DNA from: Gibbula magus
Taxonomy: Eukaryota > Mollusca > Gastropoda > Trochida > Trochidae
NCBI GenBank assembly: GCA_936450465.1
Contig: OW388291.1
Span: 80,737,436 to 80,801,435, forward strand
DNA: 64,000 nucleotides
Reading direction: 5' to 3'
Shown here: positions 1 to 14,500 of the stretch, piece by piece
Position numbering within the stretch: the stretch's first letter is position 1
How the letters are laid out: each line of letters starts with the position of its first letter
The notes under the pieces: generated by a model
What the model was told of the DNA's origin: nothing
Database searches by the model: none
Seen by the model: only the letters and a program-made list of their open reading frames with translations
Translations under genes and position numbers: made by a program

Positions 1-2440
1 GGATACTCGGATACTTGAGTCTGGGTCGAATACTCGGATACTTGAGTCTGGGTCGAACACTCGGATACTTGAGTCTGGGTCGAATACTTTGATACTTGAG
101 TCTGGGTCGGATACTTGGATACTTGAGTCTGGGTCAAATGTTGGATACTTCAGTCTGGGTCAAATACTCGGATACTTGAGTCTGGGTCGAATACTCGAAT
201 ACTTGAGTCTGGGTCGGATACTCGGATACTTGAGTCTGGGTCGAATACTCGGATACTTGAGTCTTGGTCGAATACTTTGATACTTGAGTCTTGGTCGAAT
301 ACTTTGATACTTGAGTCAGGGTCGAACTCGGATACTTGAGTCTGGGTCGAATACTCGGATACTTGAGTCTGGGTCGGATACTCGGATACTTGAGTCTGGG
401 TCGAATACTCGGATACTTGAGTCTGGGTCGAACACTCGGATACTTGAGTCTGGGTCGAATACTTTGATACTTGAGTCTGGGTCGGATACTTGGATACTTG
501 AGTCTGGGTCAAATGTTGGATACTTCAGTCTGGGTCAAATACTCGGATACTTGAGTCTTGGTCGGATTCTCGGATACTTGAGTCTGGGTCGAATACTTTG
601 ATACTTGAGTTATGGTCGAATACTTTGATACTTGAGGCTGGGTCGAATACTCGGATACTTGAGTCTTGGTCGAATACTCGGATACTTGAGTCTGGGTCGG
701 ATACTCGGATACTTGAGTCTGGGTCGAATACTCACATACTTGAGTCTGGGTCGAATACTCGGATACTTGAGTCTGGGTCGAATACTTGGATACTTGAGTA
801 TGGGTTGGATACTCGGATACTTGAGTCTGGGTCGAATAATCAGATACTTGAGTCTGGGTCGAATACTCAGATACTTGAGTCTGGGTCGAATATTTGGATA
901 CTTGAGTCTTGGTCGAATACTCGGATACTTGAGTCCTGGTCGAATACTCAGATACTTGAGTCCTGGTCGAATACTCGGATACTTGAGTCTGGGTTGAATA
1001 CTCGGATACTTGAGTCTGGGTCGAATACTCGGATACTTGAGTCTGGGTCGGATACTTGGATACTTGAGTATGGGTCGGATACTCGGATACTTGAGTCTGG
1101 GTGGAATAATCGGATACTTGAGTCTGGGTCGAATACTCAGATACTTGAGTCTGGGTCAGATACTCGGATACTTGATTCTGGGTCGGATACTCGGATACTT
1201 GATTCTGGGTCTGATACTCGGATACTTGAGTCTGGGTCGGATTCTCGGATACTTGAGTCTGGGTCGAATACTCTGATACTTGAGTCTGGGTTGAATACTT
1301 GGATACTTGAGTCTGGGTCGGATACTCGGATACTTGAGTCTTGGTCGGATTCTCGGATACTTGAGTCTGGGTCGGATACTCGGATACTAGAGTCTGGGTC
1401 GGATACTTGGATACTTGAGTCTGGGTCGAATACTCAGATACATGAGTCTTGGTTGAATACTTGGATACTTGAGTCTGGGTTGAATACTCGGATACTTGAG
1501 TCTAGGTCAAATACTCAGATACTTGAGTCTTGGTCGGATTCTCGGATACTTGAGTCTGGGTTGAATACTCGGATACTTGAGTCTGATTTGAATACTCAGA
1601 TACTTGAGTCTAGGTCGGATTCTTGGATACTTGAGTCTTGGTCGGATACTCGGATACTTGAGTCTGGGTCGGATACTCTGATACTTGAGTCTGGGTCGGA
1701 TACTCGGATACATGAGTCCTGGTTGAATACTTGGATACTTGAGTCTGGGTTGAATACTCGGATACTTGAGTCTGGGTCAAATACTCAGATACTTGAGTCT
1801 TGGTCGGATTCTCGGATACTTGAGTCTGGGTTGAATACTCGGATACTTGAGTCTGATTTGAATACTCAGATAGTTGAGTCTAGGTCGGATTCTTGGATAT
1901 TTGAGTCTGGCTCGAATACTTGGATACTTGAGTCTGGGTTGAATACTTGGATACTTGAGTCTGGGTCGAATACTCAGATACTTGAGTCTGGGTTGAATAC
2001 TTGAATACTTGAGTCTGGGTTGAATACTTGGATACTTGAGTCAGTGTCGAATACTCAGATATTTGAGTCTGGGTTGAATACTCGGATACTTGAGTCTGGG
2101 TTGAATACTTGGATACTTGAGTCTGGGTTGAATAATCGGATACTTGAGTCTGGGTCGAATACTCGGATACTTGAGTCTGGGTCGAATACTCAGATACTTG
2201 AGTCTGGGTTGAATACTCGGATACTTGAGTCTGGGTCGAATACTCAGATACTTGAGTCTTGGTCGGATTCTCGGATACTTGAGTCTGGGTCGAATACTTG
2301 GATACTTGAGTCTGGGTTGAATACTTGGATACTTGAGTCTGGGTCGAATTCTTGGGTACTTGAGTCTGGGTCGAATACTTGGATACTTGAGTCTTGGTTG
2401 GATACTCGGATACTTAAGTCTGGGTCGGATACTTGTATGA
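1..2440. repeat. 27-bp minisatellite, about 90 units
   Basis: The unit begins GGATACTTGAGTCTGGGTCG and continues AATACTC. Because 27 is nine codons and the unit lacks stops in several frames, it yields long ORFs of the type ILESGSNTR, YLSLGRILG and, on the other strand, SIRPRLKYP. The 468-codon frame at 598-2004 is such an artefact. Higher-order copies are visible: the block with CAAATGTTGG at 135 returns at 510 (375 bases later), and the block starting CATGAG at 1441 returns at 1711 (exactly ten units). Broken remnants continue at about 2545-2615. It lies in or beyond the 3' intron of the receptor gene and also runs off the left edge. Confidence 0.95.
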
Positions 2441-4788
2441 CAATCTATTGTCTTGAATTTTTTTTTAATCGATACTTAATATTGCAATTGTCATGATGTC
2501 AATATCGAGATACCATAATGCATTAATGAATTAATGTTTGGTAATGGTCGGATACTTTTTCCACTCTGGGTCGGATACTTATCAACTCTGGGTCAAATAC
2601 TCAGCTACTCGTGGCTGGATATTTTAGGAAACAATTAGAAAGTACCAGGTTATGTAAGAAATGGCATTTTTACATTTCATAATACTTAAAATACATTGTC
2701 CTCTTTGATGAACTGTGATGATGGTTTTAAAGCTAGGAAGTCATGATTCAGTGTCTTTTCACTTTCACTCCCATAAGATTTCTATAAAATTAACTGTCAG
2801 ATCATCATCCTATTTGAAAATTCGGAAACTCTGTTTCATTACATTACTGGGTAATTCATTCAGGTAAATGAATACGGGACTCCATTCCATGTTTTCTAAC
2901 TTATGAGAGAAAAAAAAAGAGAATTTGTTGCCATGGAAACAAAAAAAACTAAAAATAGAGGGACTTCATTGGAATATTATCTAAGGTTGAATATCTAAGT
3001 TCTCTCAGGTTATTCATTGTTAACAAACAAAATATAGGTTTTTAGATTGTGATCCCAGGGTTGCCAAATCTACAACAAGCAGACAGATTCGGCCATATCC
3101 CCCGCCTTTGGGAAAATTTATTGAAGAATAGTTGTTGAATAACAGTGACAATGAACCTTTTTTTTCAACTAACCAGTGCCCAGTTATAAGCAATCTATAT
3201 CGGTCATACATTTCAACTTGAGCCCAAAGTATCTTACAGATTTGAATGAGAAACAATATTTAAATCATGATCATCCTGCTATATCAGGCTATTTGTATCA
3301 GTATTAGGCTCGTACAATCTCCTTATAGCCTGATGTAGCAGGATGGATAATGATATGTTTCATTTGTTGGCTCAGCAGGGCAGGGATGCCACTCCCTGTA
3401 AGGTTTGTAACATATCAAAACAACCTTAGCCTACCCAATATAAGGTTTATTGCAACTGATGGTTATCGTTTGCTGATGATCAAGATGAAAATAGGTTTTT
3501 TGGGTTGTGAGCAAAGCCAAGGAGTTTGAACACAACATTTCAGCTCCTTAGACCATGTGGTTCTGGAGAAGAAGACAAAATGGGAAAAGTTTACAGACGG
3601 ACTGACGGACGGACAGACACCGGACACCGTGCCATGCCAAAAGCCCATCAGGCCTTTCAGGGCAGTTTTTGAGTTCTGCTCCGGTATGAATTATTAAGAT
3701 GTGTATCCATGGAAATGGTAAAAGTTAAACAAATTAAAAATTGTGAAGAACTTGAAAACCCCAAAAGGCACATCTATACATGATGATTGTTCCACACACC
3801 AAGTTTCGTTGAGCTATGTCGTATAGTTTTCGAGTTCTGCTCCGGAAACGAAATCGGGACGGACGAACGGACGGACGGACGGACGGACAGATGGAGCCCA
3901 TTTCAATATCCCCCCCCCCCAAACTATGTTCGCGGGGGATAATTAAGAATCACCTTTGACCAAAGAGTCTCTACGTAACAATACCGCTTTCTAGAGCTTT
4001 ACATACTTGGGAAGAAAATTAAAATAGGTTTTTAGGTCATTACCCCAGCGACCTAGATTGGGCTCACATGGTCAGTAAATCTACAAGTTAGAATCCCCAT
4101 TGGCCAAGGAGTCTGCACATAACATTTCAGCTTTCTTGATCTTTTGGTACTGGAAAAGAAGATGAAAATAGGTTTTTAAGGTTGTGACCCCTGTGACCCT
4201 ATATGGGGTCATGGGGTCATAAAATCTACAATTTAGAATCCCCATTGGCACATAAAATTTCAGCTCTCTTGACTCATTGGTTCTGGAACAGAAGTCGAAA
4301 AAGCGGAAAGTTTACAGACGGACGGACGGATGGATGGATGGACGGATGGACGCCGGACGCCATGCAATGCAATAAGCCCATGGGGCCTTTCAGGCCTGAT
4401 GAGCTAAAAAGGCTGAAAGACCTAAAGAGGCCAAAAGGCCAAAAGACACATCTACATGATAAGGAGAGACAGTATATCAAATTTGGTAAGGATTGGTCAA
4501 GTAGTTTTAGAGTTATGCCAAAACCAAAGGTCCAACATCGACGGAAACTCTACCAAAAACAATGTGCCACTCTTATCAAAAACAATGTGCCTCAAGTCCT
4601 TTGACACTGATTGAATTCATGTAAAATTTGTGATTTAGATGGATTTCAAAGGATGATCCAGGAATTTCTATTTATTTATATATAAAAACATTTTAGACTA
4701 TATCACATGATACATGTGCAACCTAAGCATCTGACAAGAGGAAATGATTGACCTCGATAACTGATTACTTCTCACAGAATGTACTTAC
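2441..4788. repeat. Intronic DNA with three copies of the mollusc-type dispersed repeat
   Basis: No exon of the kinase C-lobe is seen here. Copies of the family found at 47041-48010 occur at about 3020-3260, 3475-3665 and 4020-4420, all in the opposite orientation. A related copy at 3715-3945 ends in GCGGGGGATAAT. Recognition words are AAAATAGGTTTTTAAGG, AATCCCCATTGGCC, TTCTGGAGAAGAAG and runs of ACGGACGG (about 3850-3890 and 4315-4345), then GGCCTTTCAGGCCTGATGAG. Confidence 0.7.
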
Positions 4789-5569
4789 ACATCACTTGCA
4801 GTGGAGAATGTCAGATCAAAGATGGCTTCCGGTGACATCCACTTGATGGGGAGTTTGCCACCGCGACGATTCACATATATCTTGTCATCGTAGATGTAAC
4901 GCGTCAGTCCGAAGTCTCCGATCTTGAGGATTTTATTTTCATCCACCAAGATATTCCTCGCTGCCAGATCTCGATGAACGAAGGACTTTGCTGATAGAAA
5001 TTCCTTTGAAAAGAAATACATTTATCAGAGATTGATGGCAAGTTAATCCTGAAAGGTAAACAAAGGAATTGGTTTGATTAATAACTTATAGAATGATGAA
5101 ATATAAAACGATTCCGTTATATGTAATATTCTAATGTGATTTTCCTAAAGACAATTGTCAGCAGACATGTATTCACCCTCTTTTAGACACTAATGGTAAT
5201 GCTTTATAAAACACTGAAATATCTGAAAGTCAACGTGACATAAACATTTGCGCGTCACTGTACCTATCTACTATATACCATCGTCATTCGTTTGATTATC
5301 AGCATTTGTTAAAAATACAACCAACGAAAACGGTCAAATGAAATACATATTTCAATAGTATATCTTTTCAGAATTATATATCGTTTTAAAAATGAAAGAA
5401 TGTACATGCTATATTATATGGCCTAAAAGATGCAGATGTTTCTATTTGACCACTCAATATACATTGTACCCACCATCCCCCTGACGACCTGTCTGGCGAA
5501 GTTCAGAAGGTCCAGTGGCGTAAGATGCTCCACTTCTCTGTTCTGGTAATGTCCCATAGACTCTTCCTG
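4789..5569 (-). CDS. Receptor tyrosine kinase exons 21-22: catalytic loop, DFG, activation segment
   Basis: Exon 21 (5569-5474) covers the short kinase-insert region and the E helix: [18 protein letters not shown]. Exon 22 (5003-4789) contains HRDLAARN (catalytic loop of tyrosine kinases), IGDFGLTR (metal-binding DFG), activation-loop tyrosines in [10 protein letters not shown], and [14 protein letters not shown]. It ends in SDV with donor AGTGATGT|GTAAGT. All catalytic residues needed for an active kinase are present. The next exon (expected WSFGV) is not found down to base 1, so the intron is longer than 4.7 kb. Confidence 0.9.
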
Positions 5570-8500
5570 CTGGAACCAATCAAACATGTTATATCAACAT
5601 AGCCTTCTTCCAACGCTTCCACAGCATTTGTTTGGCTTTTCGTTCGCGAGAACGACATCGACATAGCAACTGTAGTTTTCTGTTTCTTTTTCTGTTTCCA
5701 TTTCGCATGTCATTTTGGCACTTTTAATTTGTGTTTAATTTGTAATGTTGCTTACAGCATCATGTGTCATTAAAGCTATGTTAATACATGTATCGGAAAT
5801 ATAATGTTAAGTATGTGAGAGATACATGGTCAGTTTATACAACACTATCAACCAAGGAGGCTATAACAGACGGTTTATTCCACATCGAGATACTGAAAGC
5901 GAGTCTACCACGATTGATATCGTCATTCTCGTTTCTGATACATAACAAGCTAACGTCCTCTACTATCACTGTATATAAGCAGGAGCCAGTGTCAGATATT
6001 TTGCGAAAAGGCAGGTCGAACGTGGATAGGGGTACTCAATATTCCGGGTTATGCAACACTGAAACATTATGAAAAACTATTGCAAACATTAAAGGAAAGT
6101 GTTTTAGGTGATGACATATTTGCCTTGCCAACATGAAACAGCAGCTTTAAACCCCCTCAAACGAACTTCAATATGCATTGAAGGAAAATACTCAAATCAA
6201 TGTATACACTTTAATGAAATATTCAACAGTAAACTTCTTGTCCATAACATGAAAAATATAAGTACCATTTTATCATGTAAAAGAATAATATGTTATTGCA
6301 CAAGATGATTTAAGACATGGAATCCACTTGTCACAATATGTTCTCTTTATATCAATATATATAGTGGACAAATGGTATTTATTTCAAATAAAAATAATAT
6401 AAATATATTTAATGTTTATTCGGCAACTGTGTATGCTGTTAATACACTGAAAATAGTACAACAATCTGAAAAATAAATATTACACAATTTTTGTGGAATT
6501 ATTTTTTCAAATTATATATTTTTAATGTCGGACTTGTGACTACCACATTTAACGTTTTAGTATGTATGTTTCCGGTGTTGATCGAACAATGGTTGCTATC
6601 AAACGTTTTGTCTAACATTTAGACTCTGGAATGATCTTTTTGTGTGTAAAATTTTAAAACTTGAATAAATGAAAATAAAATAAAAAGGAGCCTCTGAGAT
6701 GTGTTCAGCTCTGTATAGAGTTGCCTCGCTATAGGCTTACCTTGAGCTCGACTCATAAAAAAATAAGAGGTCTGGATAACAGACTATCAAACGTGGTATG
6801 TGCAAATGTGCTCGTATATAGATATAAACTTGGTTATTTTCAACCATGTGGGTTATAAATGAGTGTGTGAATCCTCGGGTTATACGTTCTATATGGACAT
6901 TTAATCGTTAATTGTTAAACGTTCAGGAGAAAGTAGGTATTCATCTGCATCCGTATGAGTCTTTGGTTGGCTACTCTGCAAGCAAAACAAAGGAATATGT
7001 TCCAATTCTTTTCTGGTCTTAAAGTCCTCCAGAGACAAATATTGAATTGACGAGGATATGTTCATTTGGTATATTTGATATTTGATATTTTATTTTCCAA
7101 TATGTTCTGATTTAAGTTAAAGGTACATCCATTGTGTTGTTGGTGGTGAAATATGCCAAACGTTATAAATGGTCTTACTTTATCGAGAAGTAGCAACTGT
7201 TACCGAAAACTACCATTTTGATGATCCTCGACTTAGTCTATTGACGATATGAAGGTAAAAATGTCGATATCTGATCGAAAACCGGACAATGCACACCGTG
7301 TGGCGCGCGCCAATGAGTCAAACGTAATTTTGGAATCTTATTTAAACCAGATAAAAGAACAAATTTGGTTTGATAATGTTAAATAGGTCATATAACTACT
7401 GTGCATGTAAATAGGACATGCACTTTCCATCTATGCACATATATAATGATGTTACTCGATTTTAATTGGACACTAGTAATTATGATATATTTGGCGAATG
7501 GGGATGAATATGCAAACTTGGTGAATTTGTTTGTATTGTACAGCACATATGACGTGTTGGAACGTATTTAAGCCAAATACAATTTTATGAAACACAATGG
7601 ATGCACCTTTAAGCTCACTCTACTCGACTTGAAAATCAATCCTAAATGCCAAAGATATGAGAAAACGTGTTTTCAATCAAAATCTATCAACAGCCTTTTA
7701 TATGTGCATGATCCGAAATTAGACGTCCAATTTTCATATTTACTTGTTCATATGACCTACTAAATACCACCCTGTCTCAGGGTATAACGTACGCTAATGC
7801 AACTTTCACCCTGAGATACCCTGGGACAGGATGACTAAATACTACCAACCCAAATATTTCATTACGTTCCAGAATTGCGTTTATACAGAAGACAAATCAC
7901 ACAAAAAAACATTTGAAAAGTTATCAATGTAAAGCTAGTTCATCCAGTATAGTGACTTAGTATAGGCCTATACTTACAGTATAGTGATTTATGATCGAAA
8001 ACCGGACAATGAACTATAACAGACAAAACGACATATGTGAATTGGTAATGTTTGTTAGGTTTGAAAACAAGTAAGTATCATATGTTTGGTGAAAGGGTAT
8101 GAATATGCAAGTCAAGGGAAATTATTTGAACTTAAATCACCACCTGTGGTATTTCGGCATATAAGAAAGTCAAATAAAATACTATGAAAAATGTTCAATG
8201 GCTGTCTAAGTTCAGAGCACCGATTAGTGCAAGTGTACCATGTACATCTTACTTTGACGAATCACGTTTGAAATATCACCAGGATTTAATCTGCATAAGA
8301 ATTATTATTATAGAGGGGGTTTTTTCTACAAAGGAAGTCTTGCTCTAGCCAATGGATGAGGCTATATTTTATTACCCCTTGTAAGTCATGAACACTTAGA
8401 GGTGTTCCCCCTGTTTATATCCGCGTACAACAACACATGCCACTTGTAGGGTAGAACAAGGTCACCACCCATCATTAATACAATTCACCAATTTGGTAAC

Positions 8501-11500
8501 ATTAATATATTTTGGCAACATTTGTAATTGAGAGGGGGGGGGGGGGGGGGGGGGGAATTTGGGAGGAATTCTTAATAAAAAAATTTCCCCATTTTTGTCA
8601 AAATCATGTGAGGAGATTCCGTAAACCAACTTAATAAAAACAATCCACCTAATTAAATGAAGTAAAAGTTGTAGTTGACATTCAAATATCTTAGATATTC
8701 GAAAATGAATATACAGCATGTGCCTGAACTTCTTGGGGTATTTCTGATATATATTACCGAGTGCAGCATGTGCCTGGTCTTCTTGAGGTATTTTTTATAT
8801 ATGTTACCGAGTGCAGCATATGTGTCTGATGTTATTGAGTTATTTCTGATATATATTACCGAGTGCCGCATATGTCTGATGTTATTGAGTTATTTCTGAT
8901 ACATGTTACCGAGTGCAGCATGTGCCTGATCGTCTTAGATATTTCTGATAAATGTTACCGAGTGCAGCATATATGTCTGATGTTATTGAGTTATTTCTGA
9001 TACATGTTACCGAGTGCAGCATGTGCCTGATCGTCTTAGATATTTCTGATAAATGTTACCGAGTGCCGCATATGTCTGATGTTATTGAGTTATTTCTGAT
9101 ACATGTTACCGAGTGCAGCATGTGCCTGATCGTCTTAGATATTTCTGATACATGTTACCGAGTGCAGCATATATGTCTGATGTTATTGAGTTATTTCTGA
9201 TACATGTTACCGAGTGCAGCATGTGCCTGATCGTCTTAGATATTTCTGATAAATGTTACCGAGTGCAGCATATGTGTCTGATGTTATTGAGTTATTTCTG
9301 ATACATGTTACCGAGTGCAGCATGTGCCTGATCGTCTTAGATATTTCTGATACATGTTACCGAGTGCAGCATATGTGTCTGATGTTATTGAGTTATTTCT
9401 GATATATATTACCGAGTGCAGCATGTGCCTGATCGTCTTAGATATTTCTGATAAATGTTACCGAGTGCAGCATGTGTGTCTGATGTTATTGAGTTATTTC
9501 TGATATATGTACCGAGTGCAGCATGTGCCTGATCGTATTAGATATTTCTGATAAATGTTACCGAGTGCAGCATGTGCCTGATCTTCTTAGATATTTCTGA
9601 TAAATGTTACCGAGTGCAGCATATGTGTCTGATGTTATTGAGTTATTTGTGATATATATTACCGAGTGCAGCATGTGCCTGATCGTCTTAGATATTTCTG
9701 ATACATGTTACCGAGATCAGCATGTGTGTCTGATGTTATTGAGTTATTTCTGATATATGTACCGAGTGCAGCATGTGCCTGATCGTATTAGATATTTATG
9801 ACAAATGTTACCGAGTGCAGCATGTGCCTGATTGTCTTAGATATTTCTGATACATGTTACCGAGTGCAGCATATGTGTCTGATCGTCTTAGATATTTCTG
9901 ATAAATGTTACCGAGTGCAGCATGTGCCTGATCGTCTTAGATATTTCTGATACATGTTACCGAGTGCAGCATATGTGTCTGATGTTATTGAGTTATTTCT
10001 GATATATATTACCGAGTGCAGCATGTGCCTGATCGTCTTAGATATTTCTGATACATGTTACCGAGTGCAGCATATGTGTCTGATCGTCTTAGATATTTCT
10101 GATAAATGTTACCGAGTGCAGCATATGTGTCTGATGTTATTGAGTTATTTCTGATATATATTACCGAGTGCAGCATGTGCCTGATCGTCTTAGATATTTC
10201 TGATACATGTTACCGAGTGCAGCATATGTGTCTGATGTTATTGAGTTATTTCGGATACATGTTACCGAGAGCAGCATGTGCCTGATCGTCTTAGATATTT
10301 CTGATACATGTTACCGAGTGCAGCATATGTGTCTGATGTTATTGAGTTATTTCTGATATATATTACCGAGTGCAGCATGTGCCTGATCGTCTTAGATATT
10401 TCTGATACATGTTACCGAGTGCAGCATGTGCCTGATCTTCTTAGATATTTCTGATACATGTTACCGAGTGCAGCATATGTGTCTGATGTTATTGAGTTAT
10501 TTCTGATATACATTACCGTGTGCAGCATGTGCCTGATCGTCTTAGATATTTCTGATACATGTTACCGAGTGCCGCATATGTCGGATGTTATTGAGTTATT
10601 TCTGATACATGTTACCGAGTGCAGCATATGTGTCTGATCGTCTTAGATATTTCTGATAAATGTTACCGAGTGCAGCATATGTGTCTGATGTTATTGAGTT
10701 ATATCTGATATATATTACCGAGTGCAGCATGTGCCTGATCGTCTTAGATATTTCTGATAAATGTTACCGAGTGCAGCATATGTGTCTGATGTTATTGAGT
10801 TATTTCTTATATATATTACCGAGTGCAGCATGTGCCTGATCGTCTTAGATATTTCTGATAAATGTTACCGAGTGCAGCATATGTGTCTGATGTTATTGAG
10901 TTATTTCTGATATATATTACCGAGTGCAGCATGTGCCTGATCGTCTTAGATATTTCTGATAAATGTTACCGAGTGCAGCATATGTGTCTGATGTTATTGA
11001 GTTATTTGTGATATATATTACCGAGTGCAGCATGTGCCTGATCGTCTTAGATATTTCTGATACATGTTACCGAGTGCAGCATGTGTGTCTGATGTTATTG
11101 AGTTATTTCTGATATATGTATCGAGTGCAGCATGTGCCTGATCGTATTAGATATTTCTGACAAATGTTACCGAGTGCAGCATGTGCCTGATTGTCTTAGA
11201 TATTTCTGATACATGTTACCGAGTGCAGCATATGTGTCTGATCGTCTTAGATATTTCTGATAAATGTTACCGAGTGCAGCATGTGCCCGATCGTCTTAGA
11301 TATTTCTGATACATGTTACCGAGTGCAGCATATGTGTCTGATGTTATTGAGTTATTTCTGATATATATTACCGAGTGCAGCATGTGCCTGATCGTCTTAG
11401 ATATTTCTGATACATGTTACCGAGTGCAGCATATGTGTCTGATCGTCTTAGATATTTCTGATAAATGTTACCGAGTGCAGCATATGTGTCTGATGTTATT

Positions 11501-14500
11501 GAGTTATTTCTGATATATATTACCGAGTGCAGCATGTGCCTGATCGTCTTAAATATTTCTGATACATGTTACCGAGTGCAGCATATGTGTCTGATGTTAT
11601 TGAGTTATTTCTGATACATGTTACCGAGTGCAGCATGTGCCTGATCTTCTTAGATATTTCTGATACATGTTACCGAGTGCAGCATATGTGTCTGATGTTA
11701 TTGAGTTATTTCTGATATATATTACCGAGTGCAGCATGTGCCTGATCGTCTTAGATATTTCTGATAAATGTTACCGAGTGCAGCATATGTGTCTGATGTT
11801 ATTGAGTTATTTCTGATATACATTACCGAGTGCAGCATGTGCCTGATCGTCTTAGATATTTCTGATACATGTTACCGAGTGCAGCATATGTGTCTGATGT
11901 TATTGAGTTATTTCTGATATATATTACCGAGTGCAGCATGTGCCTGATCTTCTAAGATATTTCTGATACATGTTACCGAGTGCAGCATATGTGTCTGATC
12001 GTCTTAGATATTTCTGATACATGTTACCGAGTGCAGCATATGTGTCTGATCGTCTTAGATATTTCTGATACATGTTACCGAGTGCAGCATATGTGTCTGA
12101 TGTTATTGAGTTATTTCTGATATATATTACCGAGTGCAGCATGTGCCTGATCGTCTTAGATATTTCTGATACATGTTACCGAGTGCAGCATATGTGTCTG
12201 ATGTTATTGAGTTATTTCTGATATATATTACCGAGTGCAGCATGTGCCTGATCGTCTTAGATATTTCTGATACATGTTACCGAGTGTAGCATATGTGTCT
12301 GATGTTATTGAGTTATTTCTGATACATGTTACCGAGTGCAGCATGTGCCTGATCTTCTTAGATATTTCTGATACATGTTACCGAGTGCAGCATATGTGTC
12401 TGATGTTATTGAGTTATTTCTGATACATGTTACCGAGTGCAGCATATGTGTCTGATGTTATTGAGTTATTTCTGATACATGTTACCGAGTGCAGCATATG
12501 TGTCTGATGTTATTGAGTTATTTCTGATATATATTACCGAGTGCAGCATGTGTCTGATCGTCTTAGATATTTCTGATACATGTTACCGAGTGCAGCATAT
12601 GTGTCTGATCGTCTTAGATATTTCTGATAAATGTTACCGAGTGCAGCATGTGTGTCTGATGTTATTGAGTTATTTCTGATACATGTTACCGAGTGCAGCA
12701 TATGTGTCTGATCGTCTTAGATATTTCTGATAAATGTTACCGAGTGCAGCATATGTGTCTGATCGTCTTAGATATTTCTGATAAATGTTACCGAGTGCAG
12801 CATATGTGTCTGATGTTATTGAGTTATTTCTGATATATATTACCGAGTGCAGCATGTGCCTGATCGTTTTAGATATTTCTGATACATGTTACCGAGTGCA
12901 GCATATGTGTCTGATGTTATTGAGTTATTTCTGATAAATGTTACCGAGTGCAGCATATGTGTCTGATGTTATTGAGTTATTTCTGATATATATTACCGAG
13001 TGCAGCATGTGCCTGATCGTCTTAGATATTTCTGATACATGTTACCGAGTGCAGCATATGTGTCTGATGTTATTGAGTTATTTCTGATACATGTTACCGA
13101 GTGCAGCATGTGTCTGATCTTCTGAGATATTTCTGATACATGTTACCGAGTGCAGCATATGTGTCTGATGTTATTGAGTTATTTCTGATAAATGTTACCA
13201 AGTGCAGCATGTGCCTGATCTTCTTAGATATTTCTGATACATGTTACCGAGTGCAGCATATGTGTCTGATGTTATTGAGTTATTTCTGATATATATTACC
13301 GAGTGCAACATGTGCCTGATCGTCTTAGATATTTCTGATATATGTTACCGAGTGCAGCATGTGCCTGATCTTCTTAGATATTTCTGATAAATGTTACCGA
13401 GTGCAGCATGTGCCTGATCTTCTTGAGTTATTTCTGATAAATGTTACCGAGTGCAGCATGTGCCTGATCTTCTTGAGTTATTTCTGATACATGTTACCGA
13501 GTGCAGCATGTGCCTGATCTTCTTAGATATTTCTGATACATGTTACCGAGTGCCGCATGTGCCTGATGTTATTGAGTTATTTCTGATATATATTACCGAG
13601 TGCAGCATGTGCCTGATCGTCTTAGATATTTCTGATAAATGTTACCGAGTGCAGCATGTGCCTGATCTTCTTAGATATTTCTGATAAATGTTACCGAGAG
13701 CAGCATGTGCGTGATCTTCTTGAGTTATATCTGATAAATGTTACCGAGTGCAGCATGTGCCTGATCTTCTTGAGTTATTTCTGATAAATATTACCGAGTG
13801 AAACATGTGCCTGATCTTGAGTTATTTCTGATATATATTACCGAGTGCAACATGTGCCTGATCTTGAGTTATTTCTGATAAATATTACCGAGTGCAACAT
13901 GTGCCTGATCTTGAGTTATTTCTGATAAATATTACCGACTGCAGCATGTGCCTGATCTTCTTGAGTTATTTCTGATAAATATTACCGAGTGCAGCATGTG
14001 CCTGATCTTGAGTTATTTCTGATAAATATTACCGAGTGCAGCATGTGCCTGATCTTGAGTTATTTCTGATAAATATTACCGAGTGCAACATGTGCCTGAT
14101 CTTGAGTTATTTCTGATATATATTACCGACTGCAGCATGTGCCTGATCTTCTTGAGGTAGTGGAGGAGGTCCCCCAGCGCCATGTGCTCCACCACGAGAC
14201 AGAGGGGGTCCCGGAGGGTGCAGCACCCCAGCATACTGACCACGTTCACGTGGTAACCGATATCCTTCATCAGATGGATCTCCTTCATGAAGTCCCGATA
14301 GTACCGTCCGTCCACTCCCTCTGCAAACAGGGGGATGTCTCAAACAGTGTAAAATTTGTTTATATCCAGCATAAAGCTTATGTCTGTTAACTCCCTCAGC
14401 AAACACTGCCTCGAGTCCAAGAAAGAACCAGTGATTTAAAGTAAGCATCCGATCTTTTTTAAAGCAGAACCACATTACATTCTGGAATGAGCTTTCTGGA

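Noticed and set aside
598..2004. 468-codon ORF of ILESGSNTR repeats as a repetitive protein gene
   Set aside because: Pure consequence of a 27-bp unit without stops. Several other frames are equally open, and no start context, splice sites or non-repeat ends exist.
8952..13684. Repeated ORFs of the [15 protein letters not shown] type
   Set aside because: They lie in the 50-bp minisatellite, on the strand opposite to the exon it derives from, and units of 49-52 bp break the frame repeatedly.
8700..14126. CRISPR-like array
   Set aside because: There are no unique spacers: repeat units are contiguous, and the genome is plainly eukaryotic.
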